Positions 63,784 to 64,000 of a stretch of DNA of 64,000 nucleotides are shown here, piece after piece; the stretch's first letter is position 1; each line of letters starts with the position of its first letter. The stretch spans positions 62,001-126,000 of the forward strand of contig PYJD01000023.1 of NCBI GenBank assembly GCA_003635315.1, read 5' to 3'. The DNA is from Candidatus Poribacteria bacterium (lineage in GTDB: Bacteria > Poribacteria > WGA-4E > WGA-3G). The notes below the pieces were generated by a model that worked only from the letters and a program-made list of their open reading frames with translations, searched no databases and was not told where the DNA came from. Both the position numbers and the translations under genes were made by a program.

Positions 63784-64000
63784 CTAAGCTTTCTCCTTTA
63801 ATAATCTATCGTGTAAATTTGACCCGATCCCATATCTTTAATATCTAATTATCTTATCACTTTCAGTTGAAATAGACAAGTGAAAAGAGGGATGCAAATT
63901 GAATGTATTACAACGTGTAAAGTCTGTTTTATTCTCTATAAATCCGTATACTAAAACAGAGTAATGAATTACTTACATTTTTACAATCTCTGATGCAGGA

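Overview
The window is a low-GC bacterial chromosome segment. It encodes several sulfatase-fold enzymes, phytanoyl-CoA dioxygenases, sugar isomerase-like TIM barrels, exported WD40 propellers, an ECF sigma factor fused to WD40 propellers, and LamG/DUF1080-type jellyrolls. It also carries large intergenic arrays of dispersed repeats. This mix is most like Candidatus Poribacteria (marine, sponge- or particle-associated). That placement is inferred from gene content only; there is no rRNA or ribosomal protein marker here.

Left part (1-13.2 kb): a TPR protein cut by the window edge, about 1.9 kb of mosaic repeats including copy A of a promoter-bearing repeat element, and a solitary type I specificity subunit (hsdS). 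A run of exported proteins follows: two signal-peptide WD40 double propellers, a LamG protein and a DUF1080-like protein. It ends with an 899-residue protein in which an ECF sigma factor is joined through one membrane helix to a propeller of the same family as its exported neighbours. From 13.4 to 17.2 kb there is a carbohydrate-type ABC importer (binding protein plus two permeases, no ATPase), then a PcfJ-like protein.

Middle (18.9-37.4 kb): TatT and TatP periplasmic TRAP components without membrane subunits, a decayed universal stress protein, a YgfZ/GcvT-type folate-binding protein, and a very large Omp85-family protein with added adhesin-like and CBM9-like domains. Next come a xylose isomerase-like enzyme behind a strong promoter and a foldable leader, an adenylate kinase, a membrane glycosyltransferase and a GNAT enzyme. 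A 1.6 kb gene-free stretch then holds copy B of the repeat element and a structured RNA relic. After it come aroK-aroB and a tightly packed four-gene membrane operon of unknown function (DUF6754 type).

Right part (37.4-64 kb): a TIM-barrel epimerase and a sulfatase, more repeats, a coiled-coil membrane protein, a Tat-exported paralogue of the sulfatase, paired paralogous lipoproteins, a VIT/VWA protein, a methyltransferase, an enolase-superfamily enzyme, a PhyH dioxygenase, a PorV-like outer-membrane protein and an MFS transporter. A UvrD-type helicase carrying an internal GIY-YIG nuclease domain follows. The end holds purL-purQ with an overlapping small membrane protein, a PEP-hydrolase-like TIM barrel, a sulfatase-fold enzyme lacking the formylglycine cysteine, and a second PhyH dioxygenase.

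The metabolic genes suggest scavenging of sulfated or otherwise decorated sugars and organic acids. The most unusual items are the helicase-nuclease fusion, the membrane-tethered sigma factor with its exported paralogues, the four-gene membrane operon, the Omp85 fusion, and the repeat element that carries its own promoter. No tRNA, rRNA, CRISPR array or intact insertion sequence was seen.
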